In this document: piece by piece, positions 1-7,476 of the stretch
Layout: each line of letters begins with the position of its first letter
Numbering within the stretch: the first letter of the stretch is position 1
Assembly (NCBI GenBank): GCA_016783865.1
Contig: JADHVS010000147.1
Coordinates: 1-11,021 of the forward strand
Source: Bacteroidales bacterium
GTDB taxonomy: Bacteria > Bacteroidota > Bacteroidia > Bacteroidales > SM23-62
Reading direction: 5' to 3'
Length of the DNA stretch: 11,021 bases
Position numbers and translations under genes: made by a program
Notes under the pieces: model-generated
The model's input: the letters and a program-made list of their open reading frames with translations, nothing else
What the model was told of the DNA's origin: nothing
Databases searched by the model: none

Positions 1-1729
1 GGTCAAAAATTTTAACAAACCTGGTCAGGTTGTACATGCCTTCCGCATGAACAATTTTGCTTTTATCCAGTACCTGTGCACCTGTACTCACCGGAGTATT
101 TATGATCGGATCATACAGCTCATTGAAATAATCTGTACCTGGTATCGGGAAGGAGGGTTTGGAAGGATCAAAGACATTGCCATTCACATCCCTGTTATTG
201 GCCACGGTGCGGGCAAACTGGTGGGATGCTTCATCTGAATTTCCCATCAGCAGCATGGTAGCAAAATTCTCAATATATTCTGTAAACCATTGTTCACTGG
301 GCTTCCATGCTTCATTAAGTTTTAACGCAGCTCCTCCTGCATCAAAGCTGTCACCTGAGTTATCAACTGTCGTATAGGCCCGCAGAAAAAAATCGGGACT
401 CTTAATTTCAGCCCGTGCCGTGTATATATTAAAATTCTTTAGTGAAAACCTGTTCTGGGCAGTATAAACACTCGTCCCCTGGGCATAATTCCCCTGGACA
501 AAAGCTTCAAAACGCTCATTGAACCGGTAGTGCACGGAACCTCCAATCCTCATGTTGTTGGTGCCGTAATCCACCAGCTCCTTTTCCTGCCAGCCGGATC
601 TTGATATTACCTGGTCGGGAAACAGGTCAACTATCCTTTGCACCTCCTGGTCATACTCTATTGTGCCGGGAATAAGTCCCCTTGTTTCCGCTACTCCTGC
701 AGCTACCTGCGGAGCAACATCTTTCAGGTTCACCGGAACAATAATATCATCTCCATAAACATTAATTCCATCGTATCCGGGATTGGTCAACCTTGTCGCG
801 TTTGGATTATTGAAGTCGTTCTTGTTGCGCAGGTCATAGGCATGCCAGTCGGTAGCCGTCAGGTACCCGGCCGTTATCTTAATGGCCAGTTTGTCATTAA
901 ATGCTTTGGCATACCTGAAAGAAAATTCACCCATGGGATTGGCGCCATCTGGATGGGCCGCATTGATATTCATGATCCCTGCCTGAGAGGTAAAGCTGAG
1001 CCCCTGGAAATCATAAGGATTTTTACTGGTCATGATCAGGGTGCCATTCATGCCGCCCGGTCCATACAATGCAGAGGACGCTCCAACAAGCAGTTCGAGA
1101 CTTTGAACATCCAGTTGTGACAGGCCAAATATATTTCCAGCACTGAAACTCATCCCGGGAGGGATATTCTCAATCCCATCGATGATCTGGTTCATCCGGT
1201 AGTTGGCATCCCCGGTAAAGCCACGGGTGTTTGGATACCTGAAAGTGAGGCTGTGGATGTTCATATCCACCCCTTTCAGGTTATAGAGTCCATCATAGAA
1301 ATTAGCAGAAGTGGTTTGCTGTAACTGCAGGGCATTTATTTTCTCAATGCTCACAGGTGATTTTAAAATGCTTTCCGATATCCGGGATGCAGAAACCACC
1401 ACTTCCTGACCGAGGTATACCTGCTCTTCCATCTCGATATCAAGGTTACTAAGTGCCGATTCAATTTCAATCTCCTTGTTTTGAAAACCCATCATCGAAA
1501 CAATAATAGTAAAAGGAGGAGTGACCTGTGTGGTCAATGTAAATGAACCATCTTCATTTGTGATGGTCCCGATCAACTGGTCAACAATACTGATACTCAC
1601 CCCGACCATCGGATCTCCGGAGATTTTATCAGTTATCCTGCCCTGTATTGTGGTTGGTTGCCCGAAAACAGGCAAAGCCAGGAAAGAAAACAATAATATA
1701 ATACAGGTTAATATGGTTGGTCTGGTCAT
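1..1729 (-). CDS. TonB-dependent outer-membrane receptor, N-terminal part (cut by window edge)
   Basis: Outer-membrane beta-barrel transporter that takes up a substrate using energy from TonB-ExbBD; the substrate cannot be told. The frame is open for 576 codons from the ATG at 1729 to the window edge, so the C-terminal part of the barrel is missing. A signal peptide covers residues 1-23 with a likely cut at VFG|Q. Residues about 26-100 look like a carboxypeptidase-regulatory-like domain (TIQGRITD, then NEDGSFTL), which is typical of Bacteroidota receptors. EVVVSASR near residue 110 may be the TonB box. The plug domain follows, with NTRGF, IIDGIENIPPG and the hallmark GASSALYGPGGMNG (ALYG at 220-223), then barrel strands rich in aromatic residues. 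It is transcribed divergently from the lipoprotein gene at 1923. No SusD-like partner is visible, but one could lie past the left edge. The family call is secure; a SusC-type assignment is not supported. Confidence 0.93.
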   Translation of the reverse strand, partial: MTRPTILTCIILLFSFLALPVFGQPTTIQGRITDKISGDPMVGVSISIVDQLIGTITNEDGSFTLTTQVTPPFTIIVSMMGFQNKEIEIESALSNLDIEMEEQVYLGQEVVVSASRISESILKSPVSIEKINALQLQQTTSANFYDGLYNLKGVDMNIHSLTFRYPNTRGFTGDANYRMNQIIDGIENIPPGMSFSAGNIFGLSQLDVQSLELLVGASSALYGPGGMNGTLIMTSKNPYDFQGLSFTSQAGIMNINAAHPDGANPMGEFSFRYAKAFNDKLAIKITAGYLTATDWHAYDLRNKNDFNNPNATRLTNPGYDGINVYGDDIIVPVNLKDVAPQVAAGVAETRGLIPGTIEYDQEVQRIVDLFPDQVISRSGWQEKELVDYGTNNMRIGGSVHYRFNERFEAFVQGNYAQGTSVYTAQNRFSLKNFNIYTARAEIKSPDFFLRAYTTVDNSGDSFDAGGAALKLNEAWKPSEQWFTEYIENFATMLLMGNSDEASHQFARTVANNRDVNGNVFDPSKPSFPIPGTDYFNELYDPIINTPVSTGAQVLDKSKIVHAEGMYNLTRFVKIFD

Positions 1730-1734
1730 AATTG

Positions 1735-1740
1735 CCCCTC
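1735..1740 (-). promoter_or_regulatory. Probable ribosome binding site of the TonB receptor
   Basis: Read on the minus strand, GAGGGG lies five bases before the ATG at 1729. GAGG matches part of the Shine-Dalgarno consensus. It supports this start, which is also followed at once by a good signal peptide. The other genes in the window have little or no such motif. Confidence 0.45.
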
Positions 1741-1854
1741 AGTTCGACTTGCCAAATTAAGGAAAATATAAGAATAACATGATCATAGGTTATGAAAAAA
1801 GATAAAGCTTCATTCTTTGATCTGGCCAGGTGTGAGTTATGAGGCACGAAGTGC

Positions 1855-1873
1855 AGATTCATAGAGATTCATA
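1855..1873. repeat. Paired direct repeat AGATTCATA in the divergent gap
   Basis: Two perfect copies of AGATTCATA (1855-1863 and 1865-1873) are one base apart, a 10-base period or about one helical turn. They lie just upstream of the candidate promoter of the lipoprotein gene and about 130 bases upstream of the TonB receptor start. The arrangement would suit a regulator that binds one face of the DNA, but this is inference. The rest of the gap (1730-1922) is AT-rich, with several near matches to TAnnTTTG on the minus strand and none convincing enough to call. Confidence 0.35.
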
Positions 1874-1889
1874 TATTAAAACAAAGTCT

Positions 1890-1897
1890 TATATTTA
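1890..1897 (+). promoter_or_regulatory. Candidate Bacteroidota -7 element of the lipoprotein gene
   Basis: TATATTTA matches the Bacteroidota -7 consensus TAnnTTTG at all but the last base and lies 25 bases before the ATG at 1923, which would give a short leader. No convincing -33 TTG element is seen at the expected distance, so this is a weak call. Confidence 0.3.
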
Positions 1898-1922
1898 CCT
1901 GTCACTATAAAAACAAAAAATC

Positions 1923-2495
1923 ATGAAAAAGAAATCGATCATAAAGGTACTTGGCATATTGCTCTCTGTTTTATGCCTTATCCCGGTTTTTACCATTTCC
2001 TGTGATAATGATGAAAACGGTGATGAAGATCCCCTGGTAGGGAAATATACATTTACCAGTGCTACTTTCAATGACACGGTAAATGTGAAGGTGGATGGAA
2101 TTTATAAACAGTTTCTTCCGGACTCAGCTGCATCCCAGTTTGTCAGGAATGGGATTCTAAAGGCGGCACCCTGCGATAACATTGCAAACGCAGCGGTAGA
2201 CCTCAGGTCGAACGGACAAAACTACTATATCTGCCTCGGTGAAACCAATGAAGAGCAGATGGGAACCTGGGTGATCAACAGTGAACGCACGATCTTAACT
2301 TTCAATATCAGTAATCCGCAGAGTCTGGCACTTATAATCGCTGATCTTGTTATTTCCGAAACCCAGTTCGATGGTACCGTTGAGAATTTCCCGTTTGTGT
2401 TGGACAACGCATATGAGCTTGGAGATTCATTATCACCCGGCCTGTATAATTTCCAGATTGCATCGGTAGATGTGAAATTCAGTAAGGTGGAGTAA
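1923..2495 (+). CDS. Small lipoprotein with a possible lipocalin-like beta domain
   Basis: A 190-residue protein of unknown function, exported and lipid-anchored. The N terminus has lysines at 2-4, a hydrophobic segment (6-25) and a lipobox ending TISC, with Cys27 as the lipidated residue. An acidic run, DNDENGDED, follows directly; this resembles the lipoprotein export signal that sends Bacteroidota lipoproteins to the outer face of the outer membrane. The mature part begins LVGKYTFTSATF, which recalls the first strand of lipocalin-like domains (Gly-x-Trp, here Gly-x-Tyr), and later has MGTWVINSERTILTF. Its alternating polar and hydrophobic pattern suggests a beta-barrel or sandwich. Cys84 and Cys104 could form a disulfide. 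The ATG is preceded only by A-rich sequence without a Shine-Dalgarno motif, as is common in this phylum. The gene stands alone, divergent from the receptor and convergent with the gene at 2594. Lipoprotein status is fairly sure; the fold is a guess. Confidence 0.8.
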   Translation: MKKKSIIKVLGILLSVLCLIPVFTISCDNDENGDEDPLVGKYTFTSATFNDTVNVKVDGIYKQFLPDSAASQFVRNGILKAAPCDNIANAAVDLRSNGQNYYICLGETNEEQMGTWVINSERTILTFNISNPQSLALIIADLVISETQFDGTVENFPFVLDNAYELGDSLSPGLYNFQIASVDVKFSKVE

Positions 2496-2498
2496 TCC

Positions 2499-2540
2499 GT
2501 GAATCGTGAATCGTGAATCGTGAATCGTGAATCGTGAATC
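2499..2540. repeat. Heptamer tandem array, six perfect copies of GTGAATC
   Basis: Six uninterrupted identical copies of the 7-base unit GTGAATC fill 42 bases, beginning three bases after the lipoprotein stop codon. They occupy much of the 98-base gap between two convergent genes. The unit is not self-complementary, so the array does not fold into a terminator hairpin. No other rho-independent terminator is visible in 2496-2593. Perfect identity of the copies suggests recent expansion by slippage. Confidence 0.95.
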
Positions 2541-2593
2541 GAAGTGTGGGTGTGGTGCATGAAATTAATTACCAACAAAGAACGATTAACTGA

Positions 2594-5500
2594 TTAATAT
2601 TCCACCTCCTTAATCCAGAGCTGAAAATCCATCTCGAGATTCATCTGCCGGCTGGTGGGTTGTTGCGCCCCGTTGGTCAGCTGCCTAACCTTTCTGCTGA
2701 CAAATTGTTGTAATTCAGAAACGGTTAGCTGTCCGTCATCATTCATATCACCTTCAATATGTTCATCAGGATCTTTCGAAAAGGCCTGTTTTATTGAATA
2801 GGTAAACACGCCATTCTGCCATACCTCTCCTTCCAGGGCATAACTATCACCCGCCGCCGCCGAAATTACCGCCGTTCCGGATCCGTTGCTCAGGTTTGTA
2901 AAAAGCTCCTGCATGAGTTGAAAAGAGTTGGCCAGTCCCAGGTTACCGGAACTGGTAACCACCCTTGAACCCTTAAAGGAAATGGATGTCACGGCAGCAG
3001 TATCCGAATCAACGCTTTCATTGGTTACCGGGTCTGTGGTGACCATTGATTCTGTGTCCACCTCCCCTGAATGACAGGCATCCATCAGCAATAATTTCTG
3101 ACGGGAGGGGATGGAATCCAGTAATCCTTCAATAAAATCGTAGGAGATCCCACGCCGGGCAGGATCTGTGAAATCGCAATCGTACGAAGCATAATAGAAC
3201 TCATACGAAGGATCCAGCAGTCCATGTCCCGATATAAATAAAACGGCATAGTCCTGAACATCAGACGAGCGGAAGAATGCCCGGAGCTGATCGAGGTTTT
3301 CGAGTGTTACCTCCTCGTCGGTTAAGGCAAAGGTGTGCACCTCGCCAAACCGGCTCGCATTGGATTGAAATAATTCCAGCAGATCCTCTCCATCCTTCCG
3401 GGCATATTTCAGGTCATAATCATCATCCTGGTAATCGGAAACACTCATAATTCCCATGTAGAGATCGGGTTTTTCATCGGCAGTGGCCAGGTAGCTGATC
3501 TCAAAATTAGCAGGTAATGAGCTGATATTATGCTCATTAAAAGCAGTAATGCTGATATTGTTGCTTCCTGCTGCGAGTGGGATCTTCAATGCCTGATGAA
3601 GGGATTGAGTTTCACTCTCCAGGGCAAAACCCGATGATCCCCATAAGGGGACCCCATTGATTTCAACCTGGATTTTTTTCAACCCTGAAGCCGTATCAGA
3701 GAGGAGAATGTCGAGTTCAAGTTCCGGGCTCGTTGTAAATAATGTCTTTTCTGACAGAACAGAAACCACCGGCCTCGGGACCTCCCCGGTAAAAGCCGCC
3801 TCATCAAAACCCAGTTTTGACAATCTTTTCCGGTAGGCCGATTCATATGCAGTGATGATTTCGGGATCGGACCAACCCAGGTCCTTCAGCACCACATCCG
3901 GGCGGTTGAATTGGAGATCACGGGTTTCGAAGGGATAGATATGCCCCTTCTCCCTGAATGCGATCCCATTTACTGTTTTATCCGGCGACATGTAATACCC
4001 ATCAGGAGTGAATATGACTAATCCGGTCCCGTTCATTGGCAGGAAAGTGGCCAGCAACGATCCATTTTCTGCATCCCAAAATTCAAGATAGTTATCATAT
4101 TGAAAAATAATCTGATCGTTTGGCATAAACCTGATGGATTCCGGTAATGTCTTCAATCCCGTGGCGAGCGTATCTACCGCATTGTTTGAGGTATTAAGCA
4201 GCATGACATCAAACAGGATCCGGTTGTTCTTCATCAGAGCGCCGGACACAGCCGGAAAGACCAGCATGTTTGCATCCCGGCTTGCAGCAATTCTCTGGGT
4301 GATATCGTAAGGAATTTTTGCATCCAATGACCATGTGTTTATTTTCCTGCCGCTTGTCAATCCATACTGCACAATCTCTTCTTCGTTGAATACCACGACA
4401 TTATCATTATTTAAAATATAGCTGTAAAATGGTTCCTGTATCTGTGAAACCAATTTCCCGGTCACGAGTTGGTATACCGATAACCGGTCATACCCCGTTT
4501 CGAAAAGAATATACTTTTCATCCGGACTGATAACCTGGCGGGTCAGGTTTGCATAGTTCATCTCAATGGAGATTTTACTCCTGAATGAAGACAATTCCTT
4601 CCCGCTTAACAGATCATATGATTTTATTTCAACTTTCTGCAGGTCATCCTTGTCTCTGTCGCCTGTCGAACGCAACAAGCTGAATATGTTGTTTTTCCAG
4701 GATATCCACCGGACCATGGAATAATCAGGATCCTCAAATGAGCTCACCAGCCGGTCTTCCCGCAGGTCATAAACCCTTGTATCGTAAAGGAATCCGGAAC
4801 CAAGGTGTCGTTTGTCCTGGCTGAACGACATCGTTTCATTTCCTGATTCCAGTCCGTTGAGCCTGTTGATCACCTTCCCGGTACGCATATCAAATATCCT
4901 GACCGGGTATTGTGTGGACCAGCCATCCATCTCATACCTGGAACTGATGGCCAACAGGGTTCCGTCATCTGACAGGGTATAATCTTCAATTTCCTCAACG
5001 TAGCCGCGCAGGGGCCTGATCTCTCTTTTCAAATCATTATCCCACACCACAATGGATCCTTCATCATTTCCTGTGGCAGAAAACGAGTTATCCTGGCTGG
5101 TCTCCAGGGCGGTAATGATGGCAGAATGTGATCTGCTGTTGTAAAAGGATATGTTATCGGGATCGTTCAGGTCCCATTCCGTGAGGGTATACCGTGGCGA
5201 TCCGTTTATGGTGGTATCCCAGTTGCCTGAGGCTATGAATGATCCGTTGCCGTTGGTAAACCTTGAATAATCGATAGTAAGGCATGCCGCCAGATCACCA
5301 TTTTCATTGATACCAAATCCCATGGGATATTCAGCCTTGTAATAGGATTTGACCGAACCTGTTTCGTAATTCCAGATGACTCCATGAGAATTTACATCAA
5401 CTGAAAAAATGAGGGGTTGAGTCGGGTGAACTGAGAGAGATACCATGCCGGAAGATTCTATTTCACAGGAATTCAGAGTTTCGCCCGATTCAACATCTAT

Positions 5501-7168
5501 AATAGAAATAGTCGAGCTTCCACCCAGTGCCATTTCTGATCCTTTCATCGGGACAATCCGCCAGATTCCACCGGGGGCTTTCAGGTTCATATATATTTCA
5601 GGGCCATCCGGTGTCCATTTGAGGATCATCAGTTCGGTGCTGCCGCTTTTATAGATCAGGAACCGGCCATCGGCTGAGAAGGATAACTCATACGGGATAT
5701 TTTTTGTGGGAACATTATAAATAATTTCCTGGGTTACCGGATCGAATATGCGGATACCCGTCCTGTTTGAATTGGCTATGGCGATCAGTCCATTATCCGA
5801 ATTGATATCCATATTCACTTCCATGTCATCATCGCCGTAGATATCATCCGACTGGGAGGTCTGGGTCCGGTACAGCTCCTTGCCTGTGGCCAGGTCCCAG
5901 GTCACCAGGTTGCCCTTTCTATCCCCGCTGAAGAGCCAGTTTTTAAACGGATGAAAAGCCAGGTCGGAAATGGGTGATGAATGCCCTGCCTGGAGAACTG
6001 AACCGTCAGAAATATCCGGGGTAGTAAGTTCCTCACGCATCATGCTTTCGGGATCAATATTTAAGCAGAGAAAATCGGTTTTCTCATTTTCGCGGGTCAG
6101 GCCGACAACGGCCTCATTTTTATTGTTCAGACCTGCGTCATACAACCTGAACCAGCCGGCCGGTGTTATGCCGTCACCCATATTCCCGTAATCCGGATGA
6201 TACAGAAAGATGCGGTAATCGGCCACGGCAAAAAAATAATTACCTCCCGGGATGTGTAAGATGGCATTTACATTATACCATTTATCTGCCTCAAATTCAA
6301 TGAATCCGGAGAGCTCATTTCGTTTGTGCAAAAGCACATATCCAAGCCAGTCGATGGTAATGATGACCGAGCCGTCGCTGTTCTGAACCACAAATTCTGT
6401 TTTCCCTGTATGATCCCAGGTAAAGGTTTCTGACCATGTGTTGGTTTCAAATACGTGGAATTGCTCCTTCCTGTCTGTGCTGCTCCAGTCGGAAGTTGTC
6501 ATGATGACTGTCTGTGACTGGTCATCGCTAAAAAACACCCGTGCATCTTTCATCTCAAAACCAGCAATTTCCCCTGATGCGCGGGCCGGCCAGTCCAGCA
6601 GGTAAATCGAATTCCCATCCTCTCCATTATCTGTAAGAACAAGAAATTTGTTTTCCTTCAGGGAGTAAATTCCGGATACAGAACCTTCGGCAGTCCAGGG
6701 AAGGGAATCCAATTTGGTTCCGCCGTATATATCCCACACATAGGCCTGTTCCATCCATGTATCTATGGTAACTATTCGCCCCCCATCCTGAGAAAAGGAA
6801 ATAGTATAGGCATAAGGAAAGGTGGATTTCAATTTTCCGGAGGGTATCTCAACCAACTGCAAACCATCATCATAGCTGGTATACGGCTGAAGCAGCATTA
6901 AATCCTCAGAGGGGTGAAGGAAGTACTTATTATATTCTCCCGGAAGGGTTTTCAGTTCATCTCCATCGGTTCCATCCCAGAAACTAACCTGCTGTTCTTC
7001 GGAATAAAACGACCTTGTAACGATGTAATCTCCACTGCTGCTCCAGTCGATTTGTGCAAATCCACCTTTGGCAACGCCTCTCTTTTCCCACAAAATTTCC
7101 TGAGAAAAGGCATGATTACATAAAAAAAACAGTATAAGTGTGGTTGGGAAAAGATTTTTTAATCTCAT
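2594..7168 (-). CDS. Exported WD40-repeat protein with C-terminal caspase (metacaspase-like, peptidase C14) domain and EF-hand
   Basis: A 1524-residue protein, predicted to be a cysteine peptidase outside the cytoplasm. Residues 1-22 are a signal peptide (cut near AFS|Q). Residues about 24-1090 hold many WD40-like blades, clearest at 396-440 (HSSPISDLAFHP, then GNLVTWDL) and from 681 (HSAIITAL, then GSIVVWD), enough for two or three propellers. A linker is followed by an Ig-like beta segment (about 1131-1230). The caspase domain spans about 1234-1455, with catalytic His1315 in FISGHGL and Cys1365 in LLLMDACHSG. The Asp two residues before Cys1365 is the metacaspase/paracaspase pattern, associated with cleavage after Arg or Lys. 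A canonical EF-hand loop lies at 1474-1485. There is no C-terminal membrane segment and no evident type IX sorting domain, so periplasm or cell surface is inferred. WD40 blades probably bind partners or substrates. The gene has its own upstream region and no operon partner. Architecture is secure; substrate is unknown. Confidence 0.92.
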   Translation of the reverse strand: MRLKNLFPTTLILFFLCNHAFSQEILWEKRGVAKGGFAQIDWSSSGDYIVTRSFYSEEQQVSFWDGTDGDELKTLPGEYNKYFLHPSEDLMLLQPYTSYDDGLQLVEIPSGKLKSTFPYAYTISFSQDGGRIVTIDTWMEQAYVWDIYGGTKLDSLPWTAEGSVSGIYSLKENKFLVLTDNGEDGNSIYLLDWPARASGEIAGFEMKDARVFFSDDQSQTVIMTTSDWSSTDRKEQFHVFETNTWSETFTWDHTGKTEFVVQNSDGSVIITIDWLGYVLLHKRNELSGFIEFEADKWYNVNAILHIPGGNYFFAVADYRIFLYHPDYGNMGDGITPAGWFRLYDAGLNNKNEAVVGLTRENEKTDFLCLNIDPESMMREELTTPDISDGSVLQAGHSSPISDLAFHPFKNWLFSGDRKGNLVTWDLATGKELYRTQTSQSDDIYGDDDMEVNMDINSDNGLIAIANSNRTGIRIFDPVTQEIIYNVPTKNIPYELSFSADGRFLIYKSGSTELMILKWTPDGPEIYMNLKAPGGIWRIVPMKGSEMALGGSSTISIIDVESGETLNSCEIESSGMVSLSVHPTQPLIFSVDVNSHGVIWNYETGSVKSYYKAEYPMGFGINENGDLAACLTIDYSRFTNGNGSFIASGNWDTTINGSPRYTLTEWDLNDPDNISFYNSRSHSAIITALETSQDNSFSATGNDEGSIVVWDNDLKREIRPLRGYVEEIEDYTLSDDGTLLAISSRYEMDGWSTQYPVRIFDMRTGKVINRLNGLESGNETMSFSQDKRHLGSGFLYDTRVYDLREDRLVSSFEDPDYSMVRWISWKNNIFSLLRSTGDRDKDDLQKVEIKSYDLLSGKELSSFRSKISIEMNYANLTRQVISPDEKYILFETGYDRLSVYQLVTGKLVSQIQEPFYSYILNNDNVVVFNEEEIVQYGLTSGRKINTWSLDAKIPYDITQRIAASRDANMLVFPAVSGALMKNNRILFDVMLLNTSNNAVDTLATGLKTLPESIRFMPNDQIIFQYDNYLEFWDAENGSLLATFLPMNGTGLVIFTPDGYYMSPDKTVNGIAFREKGHIYPFETRDLQFNRPDVVLKDLGWSDPEIITAYESAYRKRLSKLGFDEAAFTGEVPRPVVSVLSEKTLFTTSPELELDILLSDTASGLKKIQVEINGVPLWGSSGFALESETQSLHQALKIPLAAGSNNISITAFNEHNISSLPANFEISYLATADEKPDLYMGIMSVSDYQDDDYDLKYARKDGEDLLELFQSNASRFGEVHTFALTDEEVTLENLDQLRAFFRSSDVQDYAVLFISGHGLLDPSYEFYYASYDCDFTDPARRGISYDFIEGLLDSIPSRQKLLLMDACHSGEVDTESMVTTDPVTNESVDSDTAAVTSISFKGSRVVTSSGNLGLANSFQLMQELFTNLSNGSGTAVISAAAGDSYALEGEVWQNGVFTYSIKQAFSKDPDEHIEGDMNDDGQLTVSELQQFVSRKVRQLTNGAQQPTSRQMNLEMDFQLWIKEVEY

Positions 7169-7190
7169 AAATATTCTGGATTATGAATTG

Positions 7191-7250
7191 CTAAATTAGA
7201 ATTTGTTTAGTTAACCGGGTTATTGAATTTTGATTTTAAAACTAAATTAG
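7191..7250. repeat. Two copies of the palindromic nonamer CTAAATTAG
   Basis: CTAAATTAG occurs at 7191-7199 and 7242-7250, 51 bases apart start to start, about five helical turns. Each is a near-perfect palindrome (CTAA-A-TTAG). Between them lies a further small inverted repeat, TAACC-G-GGTTA (7212-7222). They sit 20 to 85 bases upstream of the caspase-like gene start and could be a paired operator for a dimeric regulator. In AT-rich DNA chance recurrence is possible. Confidence 0.35.
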
Positions 7251-7260
7251 CTTTGAATCC

Positions 7261-7320
7261 TGCGAGCGAAATCCCCCCGGGTACTCCCCGAGCAATCGGG
7301 ACACGCGGGGCGGGGAGCTT
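7261..7320. repeat. GC-rich inverted-repeat element with two alternative hairpins
   Basis: In these 60 bases 42 are G or C, in the middle of AT-rich DNA. CTCCCCG (7284-7290) is perfectly complementary to CGGGGAG (7311-7317). A second, internal hairpin pairs CCCGA (7287-7291) with TCGGG (7296-7300) around a GCAA loop, which is a GNRA tetraloop if transcribed. The two pairings share bases and exclude each other. There is no T-run on either side, so it is not a normal terminator. It lies upstream of the efflux promoter, so it is not in that leader. A dispersed genomic repeat is the likeliest reading. Confidence 0.5.
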
Positions 7321-7398
7321 CAATAATGCCCGGATCGTAAAATATTTAAAAGCCTGTTAAACTTTTTCATTTTTATAACATCTAATAAAAATACATTT

Positions 7399-7406
7399 TA
7401 TCTTTG
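7399..7406 (+). promoter_or_regulatory. Bacteroidota-type promoter -7 element of the efflux operon
   Basis: TATCTTTG matches the Bacteroidota housekeeping -7 consensus TAnnTTTG exactly and is followed by GCGCTCC, with transcription expected to begin a few bases on. This would give a leader of about 65 bases to the ATG at 7477. The -33 region is T-rich but lacks a clear TTG, so the call rests on the -7 element and its position. Confidence 0.6.
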
Positions 7407-7476
7407 CGCTCCAAATAACATTTGATAATTGTACCTTTAATTTCTACATGTTACAGGTATTCAGGTAAAATCAACC

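Larger units (their letters stand above)
7169..7476. other. Divergent intergenic region between caspase-like gene and efflux operon
   Basis: This 308-base gap has no credible gene. It contains, in order, an AT-rich stretch with two CTAAATTAG palindromes next to the caspase-like gene, a sharply GC-rich inverted-repeat block (7261-7320), then an AT-rich promoter region for the efflux operon. No clear promoter could be picked for the minus-strand gene: the closest match, TAATTTAG read on the minus strand, coincides with the proximal palindrome but lacks a -33 partner. Confidence 0.7.

Noticed and set aside
638..1120. A 160-codon open frame on the plus strand
   Set aside because: It is antisense to the plug and barrel region of the TonB receptor, which has clear family motifs. 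No promoter, ribosome site or recognisable domain supports it.
1844..1854. Small hairpin GCAC-GAA-GTGC in the divergent gap
   Set aside because: The stem is only four base pairs and no T-run follows. It is likely chance and not a terminator.
2499..2540. Heptamer array as a possible CRISPR or transcription terminator
   Set aside because: The units abut without spacers and are far too short for CRISPR repeats. They are direct repeats without self-complementarity, so they cannot form a terminator stem.
2225..2578. A 117-codon minus-strand open frame that reads the heptamer array as repeated IHDSRFT
   Set aside because: It crosses the tandem array and then runs antisense through the lipoprotein gene. 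The peptide repeat is only the translation of a 7-base repeat, not a protein domain.
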